A DNA stretch of 64,000 bases, taken from positions 372,001 to 436,000 of the forward strand of contig CAVUMC010000002.1 of assembly GCA_963742535.1 (NCBI GenBank). Direction: 5' to 3'. Each line of letters begins with the position of its first letter. Position 1 is the stretch's first letter. This DNA is from VRUE01 sp963742535 (lineage in GTDB: Bacteria > Actinomycetota > Thermoleophilia > Solirubrobacterales > 70-9). Below the pieces are notes generated by a model. That model was not told the origin of the DNA, did no database searches, and saw only the letters and a program-made list of their open reading frames with translations. The position numbers were made by a program, and so were the translations under genes. Of this stretch, positions 32,626 through 41,741 are shown piece by piece.

Positions 32626-33849
32626 GTGACTGTCGTTCTCGCCATAGCCGTGCTGGCGCTCGTCGCCGCACTCGTCTACCTGATCGTCCACCAGCGCGCC
32701 GAGGGAGCCGAGCTCTCCGAGGAGCGCCTGGCCGAGTTCATGGCCAGCACCAGCGCCCAGATCCAGGCCCAGGCCGGCGAGGAGCTGCGCAAGACCAGCG
32801 AGCACGTGCTTGAGCTCGGCAAGGAGCAGCGCGAGCGGGATCGGGAGACGACCGAGGCGACGCTGCAGAAACGCGAGGCCGAGTTCCGACGGCTGACCGA
32901 GCCAATCGGCGAGAACCTGAAACGGATCGAGCGCGAGGTTTCGACGATGAGTCGCGACCGCCGCAGCGCCGACGGCGCGATGCGGACGCTGCTCGACGAG
33001 ATGAAGATCGGCCTCGGCGACCTCGGCACCCAGACCGGCACCCTGGTCAAGGCGCTGCGCCAGCCGCAGACGCGCGGCCAGTGGGGCGAGGTGCAGCTGA
33101 AGCGCTGCGTCGAGATCGCCGGCATGACCGAGCACGTCGATTTCGAGCTGCAGCAGACCTTCAACGACGGCGAAGGGCTTCTGCGACCGGACGCGGTGGT
33201 GATGCTGCCGGGCGGTCGGCGCGTCGTGATCGACTCCAAGGTCCCGCTCGATGCCTACCTCGAGGTGCTTGAGGCCGAGGACGATGCGAGCCGCAAGGGC
33301 GAGCTGATCCGCCACGCCCGCCAGGCGCGCGACCACATCACCAAACTCGCCTCGAAGCGCTACCAGGACCAGTTCGACAGCGGTGAGTCGCCCGACTTCG
33401 TCGTCTGCTTCATGCCCTCCGAGGCGGCGCTGCACGCCGCTTTTGAGGCTGAGCCCTCGCTCTACGACTACGCGCTGGAGCAAAAGATCCTCGTCGCCAC
33501 GCCGACCACGCTGGTCGGCCTGCTGCGCACGATCGAGCTTGGCTGGCGCCAGGAGCAGATCGCCGAGCAGGCGCAGGAGATCGCCTCGGCGGCGCGCGAG
33601 CTGCACAGCCGCAGCGGCTCGTTCGTCGAACACTTCGCCAAGGCGGGGCGCCAGCTCAACTCGGCGACGAAGTCCTTCGATGACGCGGTCGGCTCGTGGG
33701 AGAGCCGGATCGTGCCGCAGCTGCGGCGGATTGAGGAGATGGGCGCCGCCTCAGGCAAGGAGCTGGAGGAGCCGCAGCGGGTCGATCGCGCCGTACGCCC
33801 GATCCTTGCCGAGCTGAAAGAGCTCGATGATGGATCCAAGGCCGCCTGA
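32626..33849 (+). CDS. rmuC: DNA recombination protein RmuC
   Basis: The 407-residue protein has an N-terminal hydrophobic anchor (about residues 2-22), a long coiled coil rich in Glu, Arg and Ala up to about residue 130, and the RmuC core with 'TRGQWGEVQLKR', 'VVIDSKVPLDAYLEVLEAED' and 'PDFVVCFMPSEAALHAAFE'. RmuC proteins carry a PD-(D/E)XK-like nuclease fold and limit recombination at inverted repeats. The start is GTG. No obvious operon partner. Confidence 0.92.
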   Translation: MTVVLAIAVLALVAALVYLIVHQRAEGAELSEERLAEFMASTSAQIQAQAGEELRKTSEHVLELGKEQRERDRETTEATLQKREAEFRRLTEPIGENLKRIEREVSTMSRDRRSADGAMRTLLDEMKIGLGDLGTQTGTLVKALRQPQTRGQWGEVQLKRCVEIAGMTEHVDFELQQTFNDGEGLLRPDAVVMLPGGRRVVIDSKVPLDAYLEVLEAEDDASRKGELIRHARQARDHITKLASKRYQDQFDSGESPDFVVCFMPSEAALHAAFEAEPSLYDYALEQKILVATPTTLVGLLRTIELGWRQEQIAEQAQEIASAARELHSRSGSFVEHFAKAGRQLNSATKSFDDAVGSWESRIVPQLRRIEEMGAASGKELEEPQRVDRAVRPILAELKELDDGSKAA

Positions 33850-33919
33850 CCACGAGGCCGCCTAAGCGGCGTTAGGATTCGCCGCCCCGTCCCGTACCCG
33901 AACCTGCGGAGGATCACAG

Positions 33920-35182
33920 TTGGCCGTTGACACGAGCACCGTTGCGAAGCTGGACGTCGAGCCCGGCACCCTGCCCGAGACGATGGCCGCCTGGGTGATC
34001 CGCCAGGAGCGCGAGGGCGAACCGACCGACGCTTTCCAACTCGAGCAGATCGAGGTGCCGGAGCCCGGCGCCTTCGAGGTCGTCGTCCGCGTTATGGCCG
34101 CCGGCGTCAACTTCAACAACGTCTGGGCGGCACTCGGCAAGCCGGTCTCGATCTTCGGCTACGGCGACCACCCCGAGTTCGGCCACCACATCGGCGGCTC
34201 CGATGCCTCGGGGATCGTCTGGAAGGTCGGCGAGGGCGTCACCCGCTGGAAGCCGGGCGACGAGGTCGTGATCCACTGCAACCAGGCCTCCTACGAGGAC
34301 GTCGAGGTGCACGGGCTCGACCCGATGGCCGCGCCGAGCCAGCGGATCTGGGGCTACGAGACCACCTGGGGCTCCTTTGCCCAGTTCACCAAGGTCCAGG
34401 CTCAGCAACTGCTGCCACGCCCGCAGAACCTCTCCTGGGTCGACTCCTCTTCCTACGGCCTCACCTACTTCACCGCCTACCGGATGCTGATGGACCAGTG
34501 CAAGCTGCAAGCCGGCCACAACGTCCTGATCTGGGGCGCAGCCGGCGGCCTCGGTGTCTTCGCCGTGCAGCTCTGCAAGGCCGCAGGTGCCAACGCGGTC
34601 GGCGTCGTCTCCTCCGATGAGAAGGGCGAGCTGGTCAAGCAGCTCGGCGCGGTCGACTACATCAACCGCAACGAGTTCGGCGAGATGATGCGCACCGACG
34701 AGAACCTGGCCGATCCGGCCAAGGACAAGGAGCGCTTCAAGGCCTCGCGCGGTTTCGCCAAGCGGGTCAAGGAGATCCTCGGCGACGCCCCCGACATCGT
34801 CTTCGAGCACGTCGGCCGCGCGACCTTCCCGACCTCGGTCTTCACGGTCAAGCCCTTCGGCAAAGTGGTGATCTGCGGCGCCACCTCGGGCTATCAGCTC
34901 GACTTCGACGTGCGCTACCTCTGGATGAAGCAGAAGCAGATCATCGGCTCGCACTTCGCCAACGCCTACGAGTGCATGAAGGCCAACCAGTTGATGGCCG
35001 AGGGCAAGGTCCGCCCGGTGATCTCGCAGACGATGGGCTTTGACGGCGTCGCCGAGGCGCACCAGCTGATGCACGAAAACAAGCACCTGGGCAAGATCGC
35101 GATCCTGGTCGGGGCCGAGTCCGAGGACGAGGGCAAGAACGAGGATGGCCCAGGGGCGATCCGGGCGGAGGTAGGAGCCTGA
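33920..35182 (+). CDS. ccr: Crotonyl-CoA carboxylase/reductase
   Basis: The 420-residue MDR-family enzyme has 'MAAGVNFNNVWAALG', 'QRIWGYETTWGSFAQFTKVQ', the nucleotide loop 'IWGAAGGLGVFAVQLCKAAG', 'DIVFEHVGRATFPTSVF' and 'DVRYLWMKQKQIIGSHFANA', all specific to Ccr. It reductively carboxylates crotonyl-CoA to (2S)-ethylmalonyl-CoA with NADPH and CO2. Asn in VNFNN, Glu in GYET and His in GSHFAN match the known CO2-binding residues. The TTG start is supported by GCGGAGG about 8 bases upstream. With ecm, MaoC, acyl-CoA dehydrogenase and lyase genes downstream it marks the ethylmalonyl-CoA pathway. Confidence 0.94.
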   Translation: MAVDTSTVAKLDVEPGTLPETMAAWVIRQEREGEPTDAFQLEQIEVPEPGAFEVVVRVMAAGVNFNNVWAALGKPVSIFGYGDHPEFGHHIGGSDASGIVWKVGEGVTRWKPGDEVVIHCNQASYEDVEVHGLDPMAAPSQRIWGYETTWGSFAQFTKVQAQQLLPRPQNLSWVDSSSYGLTYFTAYRMLMDQCKLQAGHNVLIWGAAGGLGVFAVQLCKAAGANAVGVVSSDEKGELVKQLGAVDYINRNEFGEMMRTDENLADPAKDKERFKASRGFAKRVKEILGDAPDIVFEHVGRATFPTSVFTVKPFGKVVICGATSGYQLDFDVRYLWMKQKQIIGSHFANAYECMKANQLMAEGKVRPVISQTMGFDGVAEAHQLMHENKHLGKIAILVGAESEDEGKNEDGPGAIRAEVGA

Positions 35183-35475
35183 TGGCGGAGGTCTGCGTAC
35201 TCGACTGGCACATCGCGCCCTTCCGGGCCGACCGCTTTCTCGACGCCTGGGAACCGGTGGCGGCGCGAATGCCCGCCTACGGCGCCAAGAGCTGGTCGCT
35301 GACCCGGGCGGTCGACGACCCGCTCTCGATCCGCCAGTCCTCGGTTTGGGAGAGCCGGTCGGACTTCGAGCGCTACTGGTTCTCGGAGGAACTCGAGCAG
35401 GCCCGCGCCGCGGTGATCGACCTCTACGACCTGCCGCTGCTGCCCAGCTGGCACACGCTGCTCGCCGCCGAGTAG
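35182..35475 (+). CDS. Small dimeric-alpha/beta-barrel-like protein coupled to ccr
   Basis: The ATG overlaps the ccr stop by one base (TGATG). The 97-residue product ('VCVLDWHIAPFRADRFLDAW', 'SWSLTRAVDDPLSIRQSSVW', 'ERYWFSEELEQARAAVIDLY') has the strand-helix rhythm and length of ABM/ferredoxin-like barrels. No catalytic residues can be named. Tight coupling suggests a role tied to Ccr. Confidence 0.72.
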   Translation: MAEVCVLDWHIAPFRADRFLDAWEPVAARMPAYGAKSWSLTRAVDDPLSIRQSSVWESRSDFERYWFSEELEQARAAVIDLYDLPLLPSWHTLLAAE

Positions 35476-35512
35476 CGGCGACGGTACGCCCACCCTGCCG
35501 GGCTCCTGGCCG

Positions 35513-38248
35513 TTAGCGCTTTGCCGGCTTCCGCTTCTTCGGCAACACTTTCCAGCTGAACTTCGCCGGCGTTTGATCCGCGAGCACGCCGCTCACGGCT
35601 CGGACTTCAAAGCTGTGCTTCCCCGGCTTCAGGCCCCTGTAGGCCTTGGGTGAACGACAGGCCGTAAACGCCCCGCGGTCGAGCCGGCAGAGGAAGGTCG
35701 CTCCGCTCGGCTGCGAGCTGAATTCGAAGCGAGCGATCGCGCTTCGGGCCTTCTTCGGAGGGTGCTGCTTCAGCAGCGTTGCCGGTGCGTGAGCTTCGCC
35801 GTCGCCTCCGCCTGACCCCCCGCCACCTCCGCCACCCGTGCCTCCGTTCGGCGGGACCTCGGTGTAGGAGGCGGTGAAGTCGGTCTGGTGCGCCGCTCCG
35901 ACCGGAATCGCATGAGAACGGGCACCGCCGTCCGACCAGCTGCCGAAGGCGTAGGTCCGGCCGCCCACGCTCGCCGTCGCGGGCGCCGAGAGGAGGATTT
36001 CGGAGCCGTCGATCGCGGCAGCCGTGAAGGGCGCAAGCGCGCTCTTGGAGCCGGCCAGCAGTTCGATCCCGGGCGGGTTTGAGGCAAGCGAGAGGTCGAT
36101 GGTGCGAGGGTTGATTTTGCGCGTAACGACCCCGGACAGCCCTCGCTCGTCGGAGACGCGCAGGACCACTTCGACGTAGGACGGGTAGTCGTGCTGGGGC
36201 GCGACGAACTGCGGCCCGCGAATCCCGGCGAAGGTCTGCAGAGGGTGCACATGACAGGCATCCGGATGCGCCGGATCGGGACAATGCGCCATCCGCGTGA
36301 CCCAGAAGTAGGGCAGCGGTTCGGTTATCGGGTCGTCGTTCAGGTCTTTCGCTTCCCCAAAAAGCTGGATCTCGTCACCAACGCCCCATTCGTACGACGG
36401 GGACGGTTCGGTGATCACCGGCACCGGCGGTTTGTCACCGGGATAGAGCGTGAGGTGAGCGACGCTGGTGAAGTCTTCGTCTTTAACCCGCACCGAGACG
36501 ACACGATTGGGTCGCGGCAGGTCTTCAGCTTCCCGGTTCAGCTGTTCGGCTTTCGTGTAGACGACGCTCTCGCTCGAATCGCTGCCGCTGATCTCGTAGA
36601 CGCCGTCTTCGTTGAGGTCCCATTCATAGGTCAGCGGGTCACCGTTGGGATCAGAGGAGGCGCTCGCATCAAGCGTGCTTTCGAAGTCTCCCCCGGAATT
36701 GAAGAGACCGAAGGGCGGCGTGGCTTTAAGCCGTGCGATCGGGGCGTTCGGGCGGTAGGCGATCCGGTGGATCGCACCGTCACCGGCCCCTTCTTCGCTG
36801 AAGAGATCGGCGTAGTAGAGGTATCCGTCAGGCCCTTCGGCGATCTTCACGCCCGCGTAGATCTTGCCCTCGCGCAGGAACCGTTCGGTGGTCGAGGGGT
36901 CGGGTTCGCCGTCTTCCCCCGCCCGCATCACCCAGATACAACCGCGCACCGCATCGGCAAAGAAGAGCGCGCCTTTGTATTTGTCCGATAGCTGGTTGCC
37001 GCGATAGAGCGAGATGCCGCCGATCGCCGAGCCGGACTCGATCGGGCATTCGTCATCGGGGACTACTGACTGCCCGTGGCTGTAGTTGAAGAACGGCTTT
37101 GAGGTGGAACTCGGCTCCCCGGCGTAGAGGGCATCGCAGACATTGAGTCCGAGGTCCTTGAATTGAAACTGGCGCTGGATTCCCTCATAGCAGGGCCAGC
37201 CTGAGTTGAAGAGCGAGCCGGGCAGCGCAGGAAAGCGGTCGATCTCCTCGATCTCGGACGAACCGACATTGCCGGTATAGATCTGGCCAGTCTGGGGATC
37301 GAGGGTGAAGCGGAAGGGGTTGCGGAAGCCCTTGGCAATCGTCCGGCGGGTGTTTTCGTCGGCACTCGCCGACAGCGGATTGCCGGGAAAGGCAGCGCCG
37401 GTGTCGGGGTCAATCCGCAGAATCGCGCCGTTGAGCAGTTTCAGGTTCTGCGAGCGCAGGGCTCCCCCCTGCGCTTCGGGGTTCGCGGTGCCGTCTTCTT
37501 CTTCGGGCGACACCCCGACGGGGGTCGGAGCGTCGCCGCAGGGATTGGGCGATTTGCCCAGCTGGCCGTAGTCGGGAATCGATTCATAAGAAGCGCCGTC
37601 GCCACCGCTGACGTAGAGGGCTTTTTCGGGACCGAACTGGAGCTCGCCGATCGAGTGCGAGTCGAATTGCTGGCACCAGCCTTGAAGCAGCTCTTCCTCC
37701 TTCGGTACACCGCCTTCCCGGATCGCGTGGTTCGGGTCGAGAGGATCTTCGGTGAGGCGAACGAGGCGACCGCTGACAAGGCACGACTTGTTGCCGTTCT
37801 GCAGCGGGCACTGGGGGTCGTTGCTGTCTTCGGGTTTGCCGTACTCCGGATCCGCGGGGTTCCATTCCGTGCCCAGGACGTGATCCCAGGTGTAGAGCGC
37901 GTAAACGTATGGCCGCCCGTTTTCGAATCCGGGGTCGAGGGCGAGCCCCAAGAGGCCGCGATCGCCGGTCGAGTAGACATCGCCGCGAAGGTCGGCAAAG
38001 ACTTCCGGCGTTGTGTCTTCGAGGTTTTTGAAGACGAGGATCTTGCCCGGCTTCTCGGCGACGAAGATGCGGCCGTCGGGGGCGAAGCGAAAGTTGGTCG
38101 GCTGTTCGAGACCCGAGAAGACGACTTCGTCCTGGAAGCCCGGTGGTAGAGCTGGATCGGCAGAGGCAGAGCCAGCGAGTGCTGCGGCCAGTCCGACGGC
38201 ACAAGCCAGAGCGAGCGCCAGACGGCCCGCGATCCGAGGAGGCTTCAC
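35513..38248 (-). CDS. Secreted PQQ-type sugar dehydrogenase-like propeller with PKD domain
   Basis: The 911-residue protein has a signal peptide (cleavage near SASADP) and a soluble glucose/sorbosone dehydrogenase-like six-blade propeller. Motifs are 'LPPGFQDEVVFSGLEQPTNF', 'FVAEKPGKILVF', 'GDRGLLGLALDPGF', 'SHSIGELQFGPEKALYVSGG' with the likely catalytic His, and 'FRNPFRFTLDPQTG'. A PKD-like domain with 'DASASSDPNGDPLTYEWDLN' starts near residue 530. After further beta domains come a Gly-rich linker and a C-terminal Ig-like domain ('ATFLCRLDRGAFTACRSPKA'). GTG 38248 overlaps the clpS stop (GTGA). PQQ use is a family inference. The paralog is at 44155-46898. Confidence 0.85.
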   Translation of the reverse strand: MKPPRIAGRLALALACAVGLAAALAGSASADPALPPGFQDEVVFSGLEQPTNFRFAPDGRIFVAEKPGKILVFKNLEDTTPEVFADLRGDVYSTGDRGLLGLALDPGFENGRPYVYALYTWDHVLGTEWNPADPEYGKPEDSNDPQCPLQNGNKSCLVSGRLVRLTEDPLDPNHAIREGGVPKEEELLQGWCQQFDSHSIGELQFGPEKALYVSGGDGASYESIPDYGQLGKSPNPCGDAPTPVGVSPEEEDGTANPEAQGGALRSQNLKLLNGAILRIDPDTGAAFPGNPLSASADENTRRTIAKGFRNPFRFTLDPQTGQIYTGNVGSSEIEEIDRFPALPGSLFNSGWPCYEGIQRQFQFKDLGLNVCDALYAGEPSSTSKPFFNYSHGQSVVPDDECPIESGSAIGGISLYRGNQLSDKYKGALFFADAVRGCIWVMRAGEDGEPDPSTTERFLREGKIYAGVKIAEGPDGYLYYADLFSEEGAGDGAIHRIAYRPNAPIARLKATPPFGLFNSGGDFESTLDASASSDPNGDPLTYEWDLNEDGVYEISGSDSSESVVYTKAEQLNREAEDLPRPNRVVSVRVKDEDFTSVAHLTLYPGDKPPVPVITEPSPSYEWGVGDEIQLFGEAKDLNDDPITEPLPYFWVTRMAHCPDPAHPDACHVHPLQTFAGIRGPQFVAPQHDYPSYVEVVLRVSDERGLSGVVTRKINPRTIDLSLASNPPGIELLAGSKSALAPFTAAAIDGSEILLSAPATASVGGRTYAFGSWSDGGARSHAIPVGAAHQTDFTASYTEVPPNGGTGGGGGGGSGGGDGEAHAPATLLKQHPPKKARSAIARFEFSSQPSGATFLCRLDRGAFTACRSPKAYRGLKPGKHSFEVRAVSGVLADQTPAKFSWKVLPKKRKPAKR

Positions 38249-38535
38249 CCGCGCTCGAGCGGCGCCATCGTCAGGCCGGCCGAGTCCAGCTGCGCCCAGT
38301 AGTGCTCGGCGGGCTCCTGCGGACCGGACCAGACGATCGCCTGACCGTTGTTGTGGATGCTGTCGGCGAAGCGGTGGCCCTGGTCGAGCGAGACTCCGGG
38401 CAGCACCCGCGCCAGTGTCTCGGCGACGTGGTCGAAGGTGTTGTGGTTGTCGTTGCGCACGATCACCCGCCACTCCCCATCCAGACCGGAACCGGGACCT
38501 CCGGTGCGGGGCCTCTCCACCGTTGTCGTCGACAT
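38245..38535 (-). CDS. clpS: ClpS-family adaptor for Clp protease
   Basis: From ATG 38535 the 96-residue protein has a flexible Pro/Thr/Gly-rich N-terminus and a ClpS core: 'WRVIVRNDNHNTFDHVAETL', 'DQGHRFADSIHNNGQAIVWS' and 'HYWAQLDSAGLTMAPLE'. ClpS hands N-degron substrates to ClpAP/ClpCP. The substrate-pocket 'NDNHNTFDHV' corresponds to the usual NDD.TP/FV region, so it is somewhat divergent. In-frame ATG codons further upstream are possible. Confidence 0.82.
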   Translation of the reverse strand: MSTTTVERPRTGGPGSGLDGEWRVIVRNDNHNTFDHVAETLARVLPGVSLDQGHRFADSIHNNGQAIVWSGPQEPAEHYWAQLDSAGLTMAPLERG

Positions 38536-38615
38536 CCCGGGCATTATGCGGAAAATCCGCTCGGCAGCGGGAGTTGCGACGCCGCTCGAACGTCCGTCTG
38601 TCTTGAAGTTAATTG

Positions 38616-38632
38616 AACTACTCAAAATAGTT
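38616..38632. promoter_or_regulatory. Inverted repeat AACTA-N7-TAGTT upstream of the winged-helix gene
   Basis: AACTACTCAAAATAGTT is a perfect 5-bp inverted repeat in an AT-rich island about 50 bases before the winged-helix gene, and it overlaps a -10-like TAGTTAT. Its position suits an operator, possibly for the downstream regulator itself. There is no further support. Confidence 0.4.
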
Positions 38633-38682
38633 ATGCCTTAGACTGCGGGCCGCATCGCAAACCACTGGGAGGCTGGATCGCG

Positions 38683-38946
38683 ATGGCACCCCATCTCCGA
38701 TCGATAGACCCGCGCCTGGCGAAGGCGCTCTCCAACGATGTCCGGGCGCAGGCCCTCGAGCTGCTCTGCAAAGGGGCCTGGAGTCCCAAGGCAATCGCGG
38801 CCGAGCTCGGCCTCGACGTGCGCGGCGTCGCGTACCACGTGCGCGTGCTGAAGAAACTGGGCTGCATCGAGCTGGTTGAGACGCGGCCGCGTCGGGGGGC
38901 GATCGAACACATCTACCGCGCCGCCGCCTGGATCAACGAGGCCTAG
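38683..38946 (+). CDS. Small winged-helix (ArsR-like) transcription regulator
   Basis: The 87-residue product is a single winged-helix domain: 'RLAKALSNDVRAQALELL' (helix 1), 'WSPKAIAAELGLDVRGVAYH' (helix-turn-helix), 'VRVLKKLGCIELVETRP' and the wing 'RGAIEHIYRAA'. No metal-binding cysteines of the ArsR sensor type are present, so the signal is unknown. An AT-rich inverted repeat lies upstream. The 3' end overlaps the convergent secreted-protein gene by 4 bases. Confidence 0.82.
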   Translation: MAPHLRSIDPRLAKALSNDVRAQALELLCKGAWSPKAIAAELGLDVRGVAYHVRVLKKLGCIELVETRPRRGAIEHIYRAAAWINEA

Positions 38947-39644
38947 AAGGGGCCGGGAATCCGGATCACGACGTCGTCAACGCTGGCCTGCACACCCTTG
39001 GCGGCCTTGGTCGCGCCGGTCGAGAAGCCTGAGGCGCGGCCGCTCAGTTCACCGGCGCCTTCGTCCGTGACTTCGGCGATCGGCTGACCACCAACGGAGG
39101 CGAGCAGTTTGCAATTGCCCTTTTCCGGGCCGGAGGTGACGTTGAAAGCCTGCAGCCGCAACTGCGTCGGTTTGTCGAGACCGCCGATCCCGGTGACTCC
39201 CTTCTCGATGTCCAGGTACTCGATCGAGCCGTCGGCAAGGACCTTGCGGACTTGGGCCTTGCGCTGCGTTGGGAAGGCAGCCAGCTGGTAGCGGGCGCCG
39301 CCCCCAGCACGCAGATCCACCGCCACATAGGAGGAGCGCAGCACCGATTTCGGCACCTGCGAGCGGTTGAAGAGGGTCATCGTCGCCGCGATCTCGAGGT
39401 CGCGACCGAGTACGGGCGTGCGGTAGGAGCACTCCTTGGTCGCTTTGCCGACCGTGATCGTGAAGGCCCCTTCACTGCCGCCGCGGGTGCAGCGCGAACC
39501 GGAGAGCTTGAGAATCTGGCCGAGCTGCCCTTTGCTTTCCATGCCGTTGCGGTAGATGCCGACCAGTTCGCCGGAAGCGCTCGCGGCGAAAGCCAGCATG
39601 GCGGTGATTAGCAGGGCAAATATGCCTGTGCGCAGGAGCTTCAC
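38943..39644 (-). CDS. Secreted protein, unknown
   Basis: The 233-residue product has a signal peptide (cleavage near ASASGE) and then a beta-rich domain with 'NGMESKGQLGQILKLSG', two Cys (GSRCTRGG and KECSYRT), 'LEIAATMTLFNRSQVPKSVL' and 'GGARYQLAAFPTQRKAQVRK'. This resembles concanavalin-like or laminin-G-like sandwiches. The function is not recognised. It is convergent with the winged-helix gene. Confidence 0.68.
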   Translation of the reverse strand: MKLLRTGIFALLITAMLAFAASASGELVGIYRNGMESKGQLGQILKLSGSRCTRGGSEGAFTITVGKATKECSYRTPVLGRDLEIAATMTLFNRSQVPKSVLRSSYVAVDLRAGGGARYQLAAFPTQRKAQVRKVLADGSIEYLDIEKGVTGIGGLDKPTQLRLQAFNVTSGPEKGNCKLLASVGGQPIAEVTDEGAGELSGRASGFSTGATKAAKGVQASVDDVVIRIPGPF

Positions 39645-39735
39645 GTGCCCACCCTAAACACACCCAGGCCGGAAAGATGCGGCCCGCGGCGGGGTGAACG
39701 GCGTCTTTCGGCCTGACCCAAATATCATTGGGCGC

Positions 39736-41730
39736 GTGAGCGAGCACCGCCTTCCCGAGCGCGACCGCCCCTGGGTGATGCGCACCTACGCCGGGCACTC
39801 CGATGCCAAGCGCTCCAACGAGCTCTACCGGGGCAACCTGGCCAAGGGCCAGACCGGCCTCTCGATTGCTTTCGACCTGCCGACCCAGACGGGCTATGAC
39901 CCCGACCACGTCCTCGCCCGCGGCGAGGTCGGCAAGGTCGGCGTCTCGGTCGCCAACAAGGGCGACATGCACCATCTGCTCGACCAGATCCCGCTCGACG
40001 AGATGAACACCTCGATGACGATCAACGCCACCGCCGCCTGGCTGCTCGGCCTCTACATCACGGTCGCCGAGGAGAACGGGGTCGCACGGTCGGCGCTGAA
40101 GGGCACAACCCAGAACGACATCATCAAGGAGTACCTCTCGCGCGGCACCTACGCCTTCCCGCCCGAGCCCTCGATGCGGCTGATCGCCGACATGGTCGCC
40201 TTCACCGTCAACGAGGTGCCGAGCTGGAATCCGACCAATATCTGCAGCTACCACCTGCAGGAGGCCGGGGCGACGCCGGTGCAGGAGATCGCCTACGCGC
40301 TCTCGACCGGGATCGCCGTGCTCGACGAGGTGAAGGCGCGTGGCCAGGTCGCCGACGCCGACTTCCCCAAGGTCTTCGGCCGCATCTCATTCTTCGTCAA
40401 CGCCGGCATCAGGCTGGTCGAGGAGATTGCCAAGCTGCGCGCGATGGGCCGGCTCTGGAACGAAATCGGCCGCGAGCGCTACGGCGTCACCGACGAGAAG
40501 ATGCTGCGCTTCCGCTACGGCGTCCAGGTCAACTCGCTTGGCCTGACCGAGGCGCAGCCGGAGAACAACATCCAGCGGATCGTGCTCGAGGCGCTGGCAG
40601 TGACCCTGAGCCGCGACGCGCGGGCACGGGCTCTGCAGCTCCCGGCCTGGAACGAGGCGATGGGCCTCCCCCGCCCCTGGGACCAGCAGTGGAGCCTGCG
40701 TATCCAGCAAGTGCTGGCCAACGAGACCGACCTGCTCGAGTACCCCGACATCTTCGAGGGCTCGGTGGTGATGGACGGCTTGGTCGACGAGCTGATCGAG
40801 GGCGCCCGGACCGAGATGGCCGTGGTCGAGGAGCACGGCGGCGCGGTCGCCGCGGTCCCCTATATGAAGGCGCGCCTGGTCGAGTCCCACCGCGAGCGGG
40901 TGGCGCGGATCGAGGCCGGCGAGCAGAAGGTGATCGGCCAGAACAGCTTCACCGAGACCGAGGACTCGCCGCTGACCGCGGGTGCCGACGGCGGCATCCT
41001 CACGCCGGATCCCGAGGTCGAGCGCGAACGGATCGAAGCGCTGGAGAAGTGGAAGGCCGAGCGCGACGAGCCGGCCGTGCAGAGCGCCCTGGAGGAGCTT
41101 GGCCGGGTCGCGGCCGACGACTCGCAGAACATCATGCCGGCGACGATCGCCGCCGCCAAAGCGGGCGCGACCACCGGCGAGTGGGCCGAGGTCCTGCGCG
41201 ATGCTTTCGGCGCCTACCGCGGTCCGACCGGCGTCAGCGGCGCCGCTCCCGCCACCGACCGCGAGCAGCTCGAGGAGATCCGCCGCCGCGTCAACGAGGT
41301 CTCCGAGCAGATCGGCCACCGGATCAAGATCCTGGTCGGCAAGCCCGGCCTCGACGGTCACTCCAACGGCTCCGAGCAGATTGCCCTGCGCGCCCGCGAC
41401 GCCGGCATGGAGGTGATCTACCAGGGGATCCGACTCACCCCCGAGGAGATCGCCGAGTCCGCTCTGCAGGAGGACGTCGACGTGGTCGGCCTCTCGATCC
41501 TTTCCGGCTCCCACCTGGAGCTGGTGCCCGAGGTGGTGCGCCGCCTCCGCGACGAGCAGGTCGATGCCCCGGTCGTAGCCGGCGGCATCATTCCTCCCGC
41601 CGACGCCGAGCGCCTGCGCGAGGCCGGCGTCGATGGCGTTTACACGCCGAAGGACTTCGACATCAACAAGATCATGGGCGAGATCGTCGACCTCGTCGCC
41701 CAGCGCTCCGGCTCCCCCGCCGCGGCCTAA
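39736..41730 (+). CDS. ecm: Ethylmalonyl-CoA mutase (MeaA-type, B12-dependent)
   Basis: From GTG 39736 the protein has 664 residues. The substrate-binding barrel has 'YAGHSDAKRSNELYRGNLAK', 'LSIAFDLPTQTGYDPDH', 'MNTSMTINATAAWLLGLY' and 'TTQNDIIKEYLSRGTYAFPP'. The C-terminal B12 domain has the base-off motif 'GKPGLDGHSNGSEQIA', 'GLSILSGSHLELVPEV' and 'GVYTPKDFDINKIMGEIVD'. LDGHSNG rather than the QDGHDRG of methylmalonyl-CoA mutase marks the Ecm/MeaA group. It converts ethylmalonyl-CoA to methylsuccinyl-CoA after Ccr. GTG 39694 is an alternative start. Confidence 0.93.
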   Translation: MSEHRLPERDRPWVMRTYAGHSDAKRSNELYRGNLAKGQTGLSIAFDLPTQTGYDPDHVLARGEVGKVGVSVANKGDMHHLLDQIPLDEMNTSMTINATAAWLLGLYITVAEENGVARSALKGTTQNDIIKEYLSRGTYAFPPEPSMRLIADMVAFTVNEVPSWNPTNICSYHLQEAGATPVQEIAYALSTGIAVLDEVKARGQVADADFPKVFGRISFFVNAGIRLVEEIAKLRAMGRLWNEIGRERYGVTDEKMLRFRYGVQVNSLGLTEAQPENNIQRIVLEALAVTLSRDARARALQLPAWNEAMGLPRPWDQQWSLRIQQVLANETDLLEYPDIFEGSVVMDGLVDELIEGARTEMAVVEEHGGAVAAVPYMKARLVESHRERVARIEAGEQKVIGQNSFTETEDSPLTAGADGGILTPDPEVERERIEALEKWKAERDEPAVQSALEELGRVAADDSQNIMPATIAAAKAGATTGEWAEVLRDAFGAYRGPTGVSGAAPATDREQLEEIRRRVNEVSEQIGHRIKILVGKPGLDGHSNGSEQIALRARDAGMEVIYQGIRLTPEEIAESALQEDVDVVGLSILSGSHLELVPEVVRRLRDEQVDAPVVAGGIIPPADAERLREAGVDGVYTPKDFDINKIMGEIVDLVAQRSGSPAAA

Positions 41731-41741
41731 CCCGCGCGCCC

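Noticed and set aside
40689..41741. Long open frame preceding lhgO on the plus strand
   Set aside because: It is Arg/Gly/Pro-rich shadow reading across ecm. The lhgO family N-terminus begins at GTG 41742.
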